Assembly (NCBI RefSeq): GCF_963678635.1
Contig: NC_087066.1
Location: 206,201-270,200, forward strand
DNA length: 64,000 nt
Direction: 5' to 3'
Origin: Symsagittifera roscoffensis
Lineage: Eukaryota > Xenacoelomorpha > Acoela > Convolutidae
Shown: positions 10,001-19,600 of the stretch, piece after piece
How positions within the stretch are numbered: the stretch's first letter is position 1
Layout: each line of letters opens with the position of its first letter
Notes under the pieces: model-generated
What the model saw: only the letters and a program-made list of their open reading frames with translations
Database searches by the model: none
What the model was told of the DNA's origin: nothing
Program-made: the position numbers and the translations under genes

Positions 10001-13000
10001 TTTGGTGATATTTTTCTAAAACATTGAACATCTCGTCTTTTGTTTGTGATTGCATAAAAACATCGTCTAAATAGGTGATTGCGTTTTTCTTGAGTATTAG
10101 TGGTCCAAAAATTTTGCTCATAAAAGCTGAAAATGCTGCTGGTCCTATGGATATTCCATAGAATAAGCGGTTGAATTCATATTGTTGGTTTCCAATAACA
10201 AATTGTGTTAAACGTCGTGATTGTTCATCTAGTGGCATTTGATTGTATGCACTATTCATATCGGCGGTTGTAAAGTATTTGCCGTTTATTTTTGTTAAAA
10301 TAACTTGTATTGGTTCAATGGGCCAATTACATTTTGATTCATCTATGAGTGAATTGAGGTATATAGCGTCGAGAACGATTTTTAATGATTCTCCTTTAGC
10401 TAGAATGATAACGGGGTTGATAAATGTGTTGCCTTTTGGTTGTTCTTCTTTATTAACTGGTGATATAATATTGTACTGGCTTTCTAAGAGAAATGGTATT
10501 GTCCAAATTTTTCCTTTGGGTTGTTCTTTTTGTATATTTTGATAGATGTGGTTTGTATTCAAGCATTTTGTTTTGATATTTTTATTGGTTTGATTTGTAG
10601 TGTTAATTTCATTCGTTTCTTGCGTCGTTGGTGTGGAATTTATGGGTGTAGTGTAATAATTTTGAAGAAATTCTGATTGATTTTCATATATGTGTGATGA
10701 AAAAGGTTGTTCATATATGACAGATTCATAGTCATTTTCGACTTTTATCATATTGATTGAAAGAGTGTTTTCTGTATCACTTTCTGAATCTGATGATGTA
10801 CAGTTTATTTGATTGAGTTGTAACGTATCAGTTACTGTGTCATCAATACCTGGAGGGTCTGATGTTGTTTCTGGATTAGACTGTACTTGATTGATTTGTC
10901 TTTGATGTTTTGGTGTACTACTTCTGTGACGATTATTAGAGTTATTATAGTGATTATTATTCCGGTGTGGCGATTGGGAATAATTTCTATAACGATTATT
11001 ATAACTTGAGTGTCGATTTTGTGAATTATTTCGCGATCTATTTTGATAATTGCTGTTTGGTCTGTTATAGTTCGATCTATTATATGAGTTATTCCTTGAT
11101 CGATTGTTCGGGTAATTCTGGTTTCGGTTGTTTGAATAACTTCTATTTCGATTATAGGAGTAGTTTCTATTCCTATTGTATGATGAATTTCGTGATTGGT
11201 TGTTTGGATAGTAATCATTTCTTGATTGGGAATTAGATCTAGAAACATATCGTTGTGTATTTGAATTTGATCTGGAGTAGTTATTTCTACTATTTGGTCT
11301 ATTGTAGTGATTTTGTGATAAATTTTGCGTGTTTCTTCGTTCTGGTGATCTTCCTCTATAACTTGAGTTATATGGTGATTGATTTCTTGTATAGTTTGTA
11401 TTGTTCGGGAGTGGTTTTCCTGAACTGTTGTTGCTGTAGACTGTTTTGTTCGGTAGATTTTGATCTTTTTTCATGTATTGATAGAATGATTTATTTGGTT
11501 CTTTATATTTTTGAGGTTTATTTTGATTGTCTTGCTGTTTTTGTCTACATTTGGAAATACTATGTCCGTATCGTCGGCAATAATTACACCATTTTTTGAA
11601 AGATGGTTTGCCTTTAAAGTTTGGGTTCTTTTCGTAAATATTGAGTATTTCAGTGATTTTTTCAACGAGGTCTGTATCTGATTCCTGTATATTGTTTATA
11701 TTAGTGGGAGTCGTTTCAATTCTGTTAACGTATTGTAGTTTCAGATTTTCCGTTTCTTCTAGTTTCATCGTGATTTCTGCTTGTTCTAATTTGTCTACTA
11801 GTTTTCGAAAATCTAAATCGGGTTCTCGAATTGAAGAAGGATGGGATGCTCTCTTTTTTATTGCTATTTTCCTTAATTGTGGTGTTAAGGTCATCATTAA
11901 GATTTCTGTCATCTTTGTGTTTTTATAGTCGTGTGTATTTAGTGAATATGCTTTTCGAACTAGTGTTTCGATTCGTACTGCTAATTGCTTGATGGTTTCG
12001 TTTGGTAATCTGCGAATTTCATTACATAAAACTCTTTGTTGTTGTTTGTTTCTTTCGGAGTCAAACATTTTTGAAAATTCTTGTGTAAACCTTTTCCAAT
12101 TTGATTTTATTTCTGGAGGTAGTACTGAAAACCATTTTTGGGCTGCGCCATCTAAGGTTGTTTGTATCAACGCTGTGCGTCGATGTATCCAGTTTTGATG
12201 TAATGGCGTATTAATTGGTTCAGGTCCAATGTTTAAAATCAAGTTTGCTGTTACTGCATTTAAATAATCTTCTACAGAGTATTCAGGGTCTGTTCCTGTG
12301 AAAACCATTAAAGGTTTGTTTGATGTTATTGATGATCCACCCATAAGGTATGGATTCATTGTCATTTGTAATGATTCTGCTGCATTTGGCATTTGAGAAA
12401 AATTTGAAAGTTGGTTTCTTGTTATTTCATGTTGTTGAAGATAATATGGGAGTGGTATTTCATTTTGCATTTGTGTTGGTTGATACGAGTGTGCAGTCAT
12501 TGGATTTTGTTGTTGAATTGGTTGAAAAGATTGTGTATTAATTGGATTTTGTTGCTGAATTGGTTGTTGATGTTGTGTATCTATTGGTTGTGGAGAAAAA
12601 TTTCTATGATTTGTACGTGTTTTCTGTATTCCTTGTCTACGATATTCTTGAGTATATGGTGCAAATATATCTGGTTGTAAGAAATCATCATCTGAGGATA
12701 AATAATCCATTTGATAAGATGTCTGTTTTTTATTTTTATTTTGTTGAAAAAATGGGTAATTTTCACTGTGATCCTGTGGAGGATTTGTTTGGAAATTTAT
12801 TGAATTAGGTTGGGCCATTGGGTTATCCCAATTTCGAGATCTTGTATATTGGTTAAAATTTCTTTGTGGTTGATTATATGTTTTTGATGGATGTGTATAA
12901 TTATAATTATGGTCTGCAAAGTTGTTTCTAGTGAATGTTTTGCGTGTTTTTGATGGTATTGTCATGGGTCTGTATGTTTGGTAATCCATATGTGAATATT

Positions 13001-14111
13001 TAGGGGCAACCGAAGGTTTAACGGTTGATTGTAAGGTTACCTGGGTTTGTGAAGGATTTGTATTTCTTGGTGTTGTTAAGTTTGGACGTATTGGTGAAAT
13101 ACTTTGTTGTGTAGTTGTTGTGTGTACAATTTCTTCATTTATGAAGTGTGATGGTGTCTGGATATCTTGTTGAGTAAGATTTCTAGTTCCATTGAGGTTT
13201 TCATTGTGTATGACTGTAGAGTTTAAACTATTATTTTGTGTATCGGGCAAAAATGTATTATAGTTTAATGGTGTTGCATCAATGGTTAATGGTATTACCT
13301 TTACATAATCTCTTATGTAAGATATCGTACTTATTGCTTGACTTGAGATTGATTGTGGGAAGCTTATAAATGCGGGATGAGACCATTCGGGGACCCAAAC
13401 ATAATCTGATTGTTCTGTGATAGCGGTATCATCGTTCGAATTTTGGGGTCTAAAATTTTTTCTTGCTTGTGCAATTAAATCAATATTGTGTGTGAAATAA
13501 TCTATTATGAACCATGCCAAAATTTTTTGTAGATCGTGTTTTGTATGTTGTGAAACGTCGTCTTTCGTGAAATTTTCTTTAATGATGTTTAAATAACTAG
13601 AGAGTAGTGTGATTTCATGTCGTACTCTTAAATGTTTAGATGTTTCTGTCGGTGAGACATTTGTTATTGGGATTTCGTTTTCTAATATCGAAATATAACT
13701 ATATATTATTGCGAAAACTTCATTAGTGAATATGGAGTTTGCTCTTTGTGAGTTATGGTATTGAATGCTTTTTATATATTCTGAAAAAACTTTTGAAAAT
13801 TCTAAATCAAGATCGTCTGTTTGAATTGTATATTTTCTATGATTATGGTTTGGTGAGGTGAATTCTATGGAGTAGATTCCATACTGTTGTGTTATGTTGC
13901 ATATATCTTTTAGATAGTGGTCTATGATTTGTCTTTTGATTTTTACATCTGGGAACTCTGTTTTACATGGACTTATTCCGGGTTCAAATAAATTTAAGAG
14001 TAAATTTTTACAAAATATGTGTTGTCCTCTATCAGTAGTTGCATCTACTATAAAAGGAAATATTTCATCATCATCTGGAGTTTCGTCACCTGGGGTGTGC
14101 GTTGAGCTCAT
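7047..14111 (-). CDS. gag-pol: Gag-Pol polyprotein of a Ty3/gypsy-class retroelement, no visible protease
   Basis: Single 2354-residue frame. Approximate order: a helical N-terminal domain I do not recognise (1-230); a low-complexity Gln/Pro/Thr linker (280-590); a capsid-like domain (600-800, with WKRFTQEFSKMF and NEIRRLPNETIKQL); a CCHC knuckle near 840 (CNYCRRYGHSISKC); an Asn/Ser/Arg/Tyr-rich stretch (870-1080); RT (1240-1450, TADMNSAYNQMPL and catalytic YLDD near 1350); RNase H (about 1490-1620, MCDAS, LMRECTA, TDHKP, LPDTLSR); integrase with zinc-binding H-H-C-C (1860-1900) and the DDE triad (ISFDTKGP near 1930, TDNGTEF near 1990, NGLVEGMN near 2025); a GPY/F module (RKGPYQI, near 2203); and a basic tail. 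No D-S/T-G aspartic protease motif is visible between the knuckle and RT, which is unusual. Gag and Pol share one frame with no frameshift or stop between them. Confidence 0.95.
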   Translation of the reverse strand: MSSTHTPGDETPDDDEIFPFIVDATTDRGQHIFCKNLLLNLFEPGISPCKTEFPDVKIKRQIIDHYLKDICNITQQYGIYSIEFTSPNHNHRKYTIQTDDLDLEFSKVFSEYIKSIQYHNSQRANSIFTNEVFAIIYSYISILENEIPITNVSPTETSKHLRVRHEITLLSSYLNIIKENFTKDDVSQHTKHDLQKILAWFIIDYFTHNIDLIAQARKNFRPQNSNDDTAITEQSDYVWVPEWSHPAFISFPQSISSQAISTISYIRDYVKVIPLTIDATPLNYNTFLPDTQNNSLNSTVIHNENLNGTRNLTQQDIQTPSHFINEEIVHTTTTQQSISPIRPNLTTPRNTNPSQTQVTLQSTVKPSVAPKYSHMDYQTYRPMTIPSKTRKTFTRNNFADHNYNYTHPSKTYNQPQRNFNQYTRSRNWDNPMAQPNSINFQTNPPQDHSENYPFFQQNKNKKQTSYQMDYLSSDDDFLQPDIFAPYTQEYRRQGIQKTRTNHRNFSPQPIDTQHQQPIQQQNPINTQSFQPIQQQNPMTAHSYQPTQMQNEIPLPYYLQQHEITRNQLSNFSQMPNAAESLQMTMNPYLMGGSSITSNKPLMVFTGTDPEYSVEDYLNAVTANLILNIGPEPINTPLHQNWIHRRTALIQTTLDGAAQKWFSVLPPEIKSNWKRFTQEFSKMFDSERNKQQQRVLCNEIRRLPNETIKQLAVRIETLVRKAYSLNTHDYKNTKMTEILMMTLTPQLRKIAIKKRASHPSSIREPDLDFRKLVDKLEQAEITMKLEETENLKLQYVNRIETTPTNINNIQESDTDLVEKITEILNIYEKNPNFKGKPSFKKWCNYCRRYGHSISKCRQKQQDNQNKPQKYKEPNKSFYQYMKKDQNLPNKTVYSNNSSGKPLPNNTNYTRNQSPYNSSYRGRSPERRNTQNLSQNHYNRPNSRNNYSRSNSNTQRYVSRSNSQSRNDYYPNNQSRNSSYNRNRNYSYNRNRSYSNNRNQNYPNNRSRNNSYNRSNYNRPNSNYQNRSRNNSQNRHSSYNNRYRNYSQSPHRNNNHYNNSNNRHRSSTPKHQRQINQVQSNPETTSDPPGIDDTVTDTLQLNQINCTSSDSESDTENTLSINMIKVENDYESVIYEQPFSSHIYENQSEFLQNYYTTPINSTPTTQETNEINTTNQTNKNIKTKCLNTNHIYQNIQKEQPKGKIWTIPFLLESQYNIISPVNKEEQPKGNTFINPVIILAKGESLKIVLDAIYLNSLIDESKCNWPIEPIQVILTKINGKYFTTADMNSAYNQMPLDEQSRRLTQFVIGNQQYEFNRLFYGISIGPAAFSAFMSKIFGPLILKKNAITYLDDVFMQSQTKDEMFNVLEKYHQILQNENLKAAPDKSHFFLTKVKFLGHNIERKTITPLKSRIDAIQKLQPPTNKKKIQEFLGMLNFLSKYVYKMQLYLRPFYNILRQQNNFEWNTEHQARFEEIKKLLTEQISNTIPDPNQPFYAMCDASNFGIGAALLQSHNGTNKMNLISANSRLFTQAELRLSTLMRECTAIIYTLTEYEFLILGSKHPTVLFTDHKPIIFLFTQKSNPNHRVYRFQLILMKFPNLHIVWTAGKNLALPDTLSRNTPPELLTRKTTVEIPKNIKFYLAENETSPRLECKYAVKTDIEQSQINSLQHFPLYLDCQKNHYEVDLLGTSTFKPIPYSQWIKNNTQQKRTKQHQTKKDHFPLIEKENLTDKINLSGPQTNDSKYTINQVFDLHDPLDTIPLSKFEIENIFLPPTETITFSTLKQYQNLDPIIRQLKSWHKYKTKPIKADSTILGNKTLLRYFRKFNNTTINETTDLLEYNLNESTVPCLPLSMILIAFNISHTQNIKGHSGSEKTYSNFIQNFYFPNAPIWIKVLCNDCIVCQLNKPYPNQKQIAQKQDFKGQSLYFNHRISFDTKGPISPSSEGNSYIMVIVDAFTHYVALNPVPHCNAYYAYTTLYEHWIAKFGLPEILVTDNGTEFINNEIITLCHLYNIKHKPRTSHAPWTNGLVEGMNRSLQEYLRCIINGNDTKYTEWSADVKLFPLAYNSQITTTLGMSPYEMVFNQKPRKPIMFTANSHKNAQGYCQPNKDSICYNLPLHTHDEDHFHHPQILKLASGTHTEWILNRDKKHNEIYQKITKKLLQRQNINEQINSRFTPASELKIGTFVLIPNFNTQKGISKKLQPLRKGPYQIIARPTDVTYKMTDSNKKEIVQHRNNLLPYYPKEYALRELTQLYSFTGLKVIQNDPHTENTNKEQNDIHLGNQNTKSTTTKNNTKNLDQNTSQKERKNRKMTEQIISQEQIDKSENRKTSRLRNQPRKNYKIFIPQSKILKKVEFQK

Positions 14112-14553
14112 TTTTTCGTTCGATGACTGTTAATATGTAATTATTAATGTGTCGAATTGGTTGATTCCAATTGTATAAATGTACTGATTTGTGTTTATAC
14201 TGCTTTTTTATTCTTCTTTTTCCTCTTTGTGATGAATTTGAAGTTGTTTCTGAGTCAGAGAAATATAATTGATCGTGAATTGGGCAATTTTTATCTATTG
14301 ATTCTTTTAGTTTATAAAGTTCGTCTAAACTGTTGGTTTCTGATTCTGAAAATGCGTTTCGGTTTTTTGAAAATCTTTTTCGTGTTATTTGTCTTTGTTT
14401 AGTTATTATTTTTCTTTTTAGTGTTTGTCGTTTTGTTCGAATGTATCCTACTGTTTGTGTATGAGGTGTGATTACAAGGTCGTATTTTTTGTTATCTATT
14501 TGACAATTGTGTAAAACGATTGTTTGTTTATTTCCTAGGTTTTTAAATGACAT
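14086..14553 (-). CDS. Small basic protein upstream of gag-pol (155 aa)
   Basis: The frame begins MSFKNLGNKQ and overlaps the gag-pol start by 26 nt; gag-pol lies in the +1 frame relative to it. The product is very rich in Lys and Arg (for example KRKIITKQRQITRKRFSK, about residues 46-64), with a Ser/Glu patch near residue 70 and another Lys/Arg cluster near 115. It could be a nucleic-acid-binding or leader protein of the element. No known family is recognised. The overlap suggests reinitiation or leaky scanning to express gag-pol. Confidence 0.65.
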   Translation of the reverse strand: MSFKNLGNKQTIVLHNCQIDNKKYDLVITPHTQTVGYIRTKRQTLKRKIITKQRQITRKRFSKNRNAFSESETNSLDELYKLKESIDKNCPIHDQLYFSDSETTSNSSQRGKRRIKKQYKHKSVHLYNWNQPIRHINNYILTVIERKNELNAHPR

Positions 14554-15840
14554 AAGGTTTAGGATGACGGATGCAAAAAGGTGTTAAGTGAATTCTAATT
14601 GCTTAAACTGTTAGTCCTTACGATTTTTTGGTTAGCTTAACCTGGGTCTATTTGTTCAGGGTTGGAGAGAAAAGTATATCTATTCCGGAGAATGATTTTT
14701 TACTTTCTCGTGACTAGTATAAGCTAAGGTGTTAACTTACTTAATCTTACTTAGGGGTAGTGATTGTGTTCAAGGGTTGGAGAATAGTAAATCGATCCAC
14801 AAGGTTCAGGTATAATTAGAACGCGAGTAGTTCGTTAGATACTATTTTAAACTTACTAAGTTTAAGATTTATCCTGGGTCTGGTAAGAGGGGGGAATTAA
14901 GTGAAGGATGAATAACCGAAGTTCTTCACTGTTTATCCTAATTTGAATGATTAGTTTTGTTTAAAAATTTCTATTAGTCTTAGGTCTTTAGAAAGGGTTG
15001 GATAGTGAATCGACGTTTGAGGTCGTTAGACACTAGCTAAGTGGGTGGGGGAGAACAAAATTGTTCTTTTTGATCCAAGGATAGGCCTTGATGATCAAGT
15101 TTTAAATTTAATTAAGTAGAAAATGATTTAAGATCCAAGGATAAGCCTTGATGATCTGATTTAAAAATTAAGTGAATTTAAGTTTTAATAAAATTTTAAA
15201 TGTGTGTAAAGGAAAGATTTAGTGTTTTATGATATTAGTGGGTTCATGATTGCTGTTATGTTTTAGGTGATGAAGCTGGAACAACAGGATGATTTATGAT
15301 TACTAACCATTTATTGTCATGCTACTAATTTTTATTTTTATTTTCCAATAAATATTTTTCAAACATGTTTTGTATATTACTGCAGAGTTTAGGAAAACGA
15401 TCTGAGATCTTTTTATCAATCGTTATTGTATATTATTAATTTTGTTTAGCGCCTGAAATGATTTTGAAGATTAACTTCAAGGTTTTATGTTTGCAAATGA
15501 AAATCTAAATTCATTGCCAGTAGTATTCTAAATATAAAAGTTTGTTCTGGTTTTTGCCTAACTATCATATAGCTATGTGGCAAGTTTCTACTTTGTCGTA
15601 TGTCGTCTCTGGTTCGAGGTCTTCTTCCAATTCCGGGTAGTTCTGTTATGGTTCGGAATATTGGCTCTGATCTATTGAGTCGTAGAGACATTTCGATTAA
15701 ATTATTGTCGTATAACATTTTGTAAATGTTTTTGTCTAATTTCTAATCTATTTTGGTTAATTCTAAGCTATTAAGGTCTTGTTCGAGACTTATGGTCGCA
15801 CCAGATGAGTTAGGACTGGAGTGTATAACTCATAGATACT
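14554..15840 (-). promoter_or_regulatory. Putative 5' leader (and perhaps LTR) of the retroelement
   Basis: There is no convincing gene in 1.3 kb upstream of the first ORF. The stretch contains short diverged repeats: the decamer AAGGGTTGGA or a close variant near 14658, 14771 and 14992, and CCTGGGTCT near 14641 and 14873, besides the stem-loop repeats listed separately. This fits a structured untranslated leader. LTR ends could not be set, because the other copy is outside the window. A 77-codon minus-strand frame at 15485-15718 is not supported by anything else. Confidence 0.4.
15072..15156. repeat. Two 25-nt stem-loop repeats in the leader
   Basis: The sequence GATCCAAGGATA(A/G)GCCTTG plus ATGATC occurs at 15072-15096 and 15132-15156, differing at one base. 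Each copy contains the inverted repeat CAAGG...CCTTG and can form a small hairpin. Repeated hairpins in a retroelement leader could serve packaging, dimerisation or translation; this is inference. Confidence 0.7.
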
Positions 15841-15903
15841 CATACATACATACATACATACATACATACATACATACATACATACATACATACACACATA
15901 CAT
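15841..15903. repeat. CATA tetranucleotide microsatellite
   Basis: About 15 copies of CATA in a row with a single ACAC interruption near the end. Confidence 0.97.
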
Positions 15904-16999
15904 GCAACTTCTTAGTCTAATACCGATCCTAATCTTACTCTTATACTATCTAGTCTCAGGTTGTTTAACTAGTCTCTGCTAGGCTCAATAGATCTAGGGT
16001 ATACTGGTTTATTGCGGCTGCTGAAGTACTCGGGAGAGTCCAACTAATTTCTAAGTTAAATTCAAATCTCTCTGGTGCTGAAATTACAAGTAACTTCAGC
16101 ACTTACAAATAAGTGGGTTGTTAGTTAGATGGATCATGATTGGTTAATATTAAATACTTTACAATGGTAAAACATTTAATTTATCCAATCATAAAATATA
16201 GTTTAGATCAGGTTCCAAGACATAGAAGCAGCTGTAGCAATGCAGACGGAGAAACTTCTGAACGTGCATGCAACTTATAGGCTTTCTGGTATTCTCGAAC
16301 TATCGCAGATGGATCGTGAAGGGCTATGCACAATCTGAAGCTCAAAAATAGAAAAAAATGAAAACAACAAAAAAAATCAGGGTTTATTCGAGAACATAAA
16401 GAAAGAGCTAACGAGGCAGCAGACTCGAACACAAAAAGTGTAACATTCGACCAGAATGGCGTCAAAATGAAAGGCAACATCAAAATTTCATTAGTACAAG
16501 CCCAGTGAGAAAGTTAGCAGTTTCGATGGATTAACAGTTTTAATCACGCAATTTAGCGAACTGGGAGAGATCAATTTGCAGTGGCAGAAAACTTTTTTCA
16601 AGATTCGTTTGAATATAAAGACACGTCACGACGTTGAAATTTCGCAAACACTGATTACCGTGAAAATCAAAACAGACCAATGTTCGCTAAAAACAGCAAC
16701 TCTGATTCTCGACAGCGAAAAATAAGCGTGCAAACTATATTGAAATAACGATCGAGACTACCCGAATTGTAAAGGTTGTATCATTACAATCGTTACCGTG
16801 CAATTCCCGAGATTTCGGAGCGGTATCGGAAGAGTTTTACTACCCTTCTACAAGGACAACAAGACCGCTCTCCAAACGGATTCTAGAAACCGGAAGATCT
16901 CGGTTAGAAACTGTAACTGTATTTTTATTTTTAACATTTTTTAGCTCCCGGTTTTAAAAAAAAAACATCTTAATATAATAATAAATAAGGAGCAGCCCT
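15904..16999. other. No recognisable gene
   Basis: AT-rich sequence with several TAC/GTA-rich and A-rich patches. A 91-codon minus-strand frame at 16208-16483 has no supporting features. Confidence 0.4.
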
Positions 17000-18310
17000 T
17001 TAATACAAAAACTAAGTAGTAACCCACTGTTTTTAGAAGTGACCTCGTGGTCTGGGGATATTGAGACCCCGGTATGAGCTCACTATTTTGCATGTAACTA
17101 AATTAATCAGAGCGTTCTGGCCGATATCCCAAAACAGTTTTGATTTTGTAAACCCGATGTTAATGGACCATACAAAGAACTGGCTTTGGTAGATAGGGTT
17201 AAAAAGCATATTATGCTGTGTTTCGATGGTAGCCAGTCCTTTCATAACCTTATTTTAATTTCCGTCGGTATGTACTTTCGGGCGAATGTGAAATATGTTT
17301 TTATGGGGCTCCTGGGTGTTTTTCTTTTAATATCTTGATCGGAAGATCCAATAACGAGCACCGGGCGTATGCTCCATATAAAGCCCTTAGCACAGGAGGG
17401 CCGGAAGGTTGGTTCGGAACGCGGAAGCCTTCCAGATTCCCGGATTCAGTTTTTTAACCTAGTTAAAACGAAAATTCAGGCATCGTGAAGTGTGGGGGAT
17501 CGGCCTTGCCGTCGTTCCGTGAGCGGTACATGAACAGAAACATTTAAAAAAATACAGAAAAAAAAACAAAAAATAGCATAGTACCCAAGAAAAAAAAACA
17601 AAAAAAAAGAAAAAAAACTGAAAAACCACTAACGAAAAAAATGAATAAAATCAGTAGAAACAATCTTCTGGACGAGATGTGATCTGTCAATCGATGTGAT
17701 CATCCCATTTGTTGTTATTAGAGATATACTTTTTATATGCGTTCATATCAAACAAGGTTGTTACGATCAAAATTTTAGCCCGTTTCTGCTGCTTTTACTG
17801 TAGGGTTGTGTGAGTATTTATGCAGCTTAATGCTATATTGCGCTCATTTTGGAAGGGTCTCGGGATAGAGCGTAAGACTGATCCGCCAAGCCGTGCAACG
17901 AGCAGCAGGAAGGGTATCAAGGACAACAACAACAGACAGTTTTGTATCGTTAAAAAGTTTTGTATCCCTTTTGGTACAGAAAATAAAGATATCAAAGTGT
18001 GGGGGCTCGACAGTAACTGCACTGAAGTGACCCTCCACCGAGTTGCGATTTTCCGACTTGTGCACCCTAATTCGGATATTGAACCAGAGGCGAAATATGA
18101 TTCGTATTTTCATTTAAGCTGCCTGTAATAAGACTCCTATAACGTTTTTCAGTGAAGAACTTAGCAAACAGACCGGTTTTAAGCGTCAAATTAGTGATGT
18201 TTTGATCCCCACGCAAATCGCGATTTTCGAGATATCGATAATTTTTGAAACGGAAAAAGCACTAAGCTAGTGAGTTACATCGTAACTACACTAGTATAAT
18301 TAGTGGAACC
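17000..18310 (-). repeat. Left arm of a diverged 1.2-1.3 kb inverted repeat
   Basis: The reverse complement is collinear with about 61740-62910. Matching anchors include ACATTCGCCC(G)GAAAGTACAT near 17270 (partner near 62620), CCTTCCGCGTTCCG near 17420 (62500), TTAGTTACATGCAAAAT near 17095 (62815), and GTGAGTTACATCGT near 18270 (61780). Short coding-like traces are shared (LVTCKI; RKG-KDN-N), so this may be an old transposon or LTR fragment. The arms differ at many positions and by indels. It contains an A-rich tract at about 17545-17650. Confidence 0.7.
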
Positions 18311-19180
18311 GTTTAAAATTAGTTTGGCCAGGGGCCAGGGTTGTTGGCCATTAAATGGATGCCGAAATCCTTTTTTTCGTTATTTTTGAAAAACGAAACG
18401 CCACAAAATAAGAAAAATGTTTGAGAATTTAGAGATCAGGCGATAAAAATTGTTGTTCGAACAACATACACTAGTCAATCGAGCGGTTTCAAAACCCGTT
18501 TGTCAACACTCTTCCGGTGCCCAGTGAATTCGAAGTAAATGTGTTTGATTCGGTGGAAACGTTTTAGATTGGGTTTTTTGCATCAAACTAGAAAAGTAAA
18601 GGCCTTTTGAGCTCACATCAATAATTTCTAGGTCAAAAAGATTAGAATTGCAAAAAAGCTAGGTGGAACATATAAATTTAGAAACTTTTTGAGTTTGCAG
18701 CAAAGACATTTTCAATAATAACTTTGGAGCTACTGGACATATCCAGTTCATTTTGGTACCACTGGAACAGGAATTTAGTAAGCTTGCTCATGAAGCAATT
18801 GTTTCTCGAAAAAACCAGCCAAAAAATTTTAAAATTATTTTTAGCAAAAACTACAGATTAGTAATGTAGACCCTTCACGTTATGTAATTCTTCTTAAAAA
18901 AACCGTGTACCCCTATCATCCGGTAGTAACGGTTAGATTAGGCAAATTTACGCTGTTTTCGACAAGAAAGAGGTGCTAGGGAACGATAGTCGAGTCAAAA
19001 CTAGGCTAGTTATAAGACCCTTCACAGTTAAGGAAAAATGTTAATCGAGAAGCTTAGCTTCAATCCGGAAGTCTAGGGCCAGAACATCCCTTCCTACTTA
19101 GTTTAGTTAGCCTAATAAGCTCTGACACCGTATCTGGGTCTCTGGTAATGTTTTTAAATGACCCGGAAAGACAATCATTG
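18311..19180. other. No recognisable gene
   Basis: AT-rich stretch between the inverted-repeat arm and the first satellite block. No frame longer than about 60 codons and no clear repeat are visible. Confidence 0.4.
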
Positions 19181-19184
19181 CCAA

Positions 19185-19600
19185 TTCGGAGTAGTCAGAT
19201 GTTGCCAATCAGGAAGGGTCCCAATTCGGAGGGGTCCTATTTTTGTCAATCCGGAGGGGTACTATTTTTGTCAACCCTGAGGGGTCCCAATTCGGAGAGG
19301 TCATTTTTTGCCAAATCGGAGGTGCCATATTTTACCAATCCTGGGGATCCCAATTCGGGTGGTCCTGTTTTATGTCAATCCTGAGGGGTCCCAATTCGGA
19401 GAGGGCAATTTTTGCCAAATCGGAGGTGTCATATTTTGCCAATCCTGGGGGTCCCAATTCGAGGGGGTCCTGTTTTTGTCAATCCGGAGGGGACCTATTT
19501 TCGTCAATAATCCGGAGGGATCCCAATTTGATGGGGTCCTAATTTGCCAATCCGGAGGGGGTCTCAATTCGGCAGGATTCTTTTTTTGTTAGGATATTAG
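19185..19600 (+). repeat. Outlier block of the CCAAT/CGGAGGGG satellite
   Basis: About 16 monomers of roughly 25 bp with the core CCAATTCGGAGGGGTCC or CCAATCCGGAGGGG. They are the same family and orientation as the main array at 23.5-40 kb but a distinct subtype (GGAGGGG instead of GGAAGGG). The peptide-like frames read across it are artefacts of the repeat. Confidence 0.9.

Larger units (their letters stand above)
1..15840 (-). mobile_element. Env-bearing Ty3/gypsy-class retroelement, left end beyond window
   Basis: All genes of this block read on the minus strand and abut or overlap: basic ORF, gag-pol, two small membrane ORFs, a Met-less frame, an envelope-like gene and a downstream ORF that runs off the left edge. 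RT, RNase H and integrase motifs place it in the Ty3/gypsy class. The last ORF is unfinished at base 1, so the 3' end and 3' LTR are outside the window, and a 5' LTR could not be delimited without its partner. The right boundary is therefore only a guess, set at the CATA microsatellite. The genes other than envelope are intact, which argues for recent activity; the envelope is interrupted. Confidence 0.85.

Noticed and set aside
10832-11248. 138-codon minus-strand frame inside gag-pol
   Set aside because: It is the shifted reading of the Asn/Ser/Arg-rich repeat of gag-pol; its Ile/Thr repeats come from the same DNA periodicity.
15790-15830. Possible primer-binding site (GGTCGCACCA followed by TG) marking a 5' LTR edge
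   Set aside because: Ten bases resembling a tRNA 3' end are too few without a second LTR copy for comparison, and no perfect match to a tRNA end could be recalled with confidence.
16208-16483. 91-codon minus-strand frame with hydrophobic N-terminal part
   Set aside because: No conserved motif, no splice context and no second copy; hydrophobic frames are common in AT-rich DNA.
17820-18128. 102-codon plus-strand frame in the inverted-repeat arm
   Set aside because: The partner arm shows only fragments in the same frame with stops and indels, so no conserved protein is supported; kept only as a trace of an old element.
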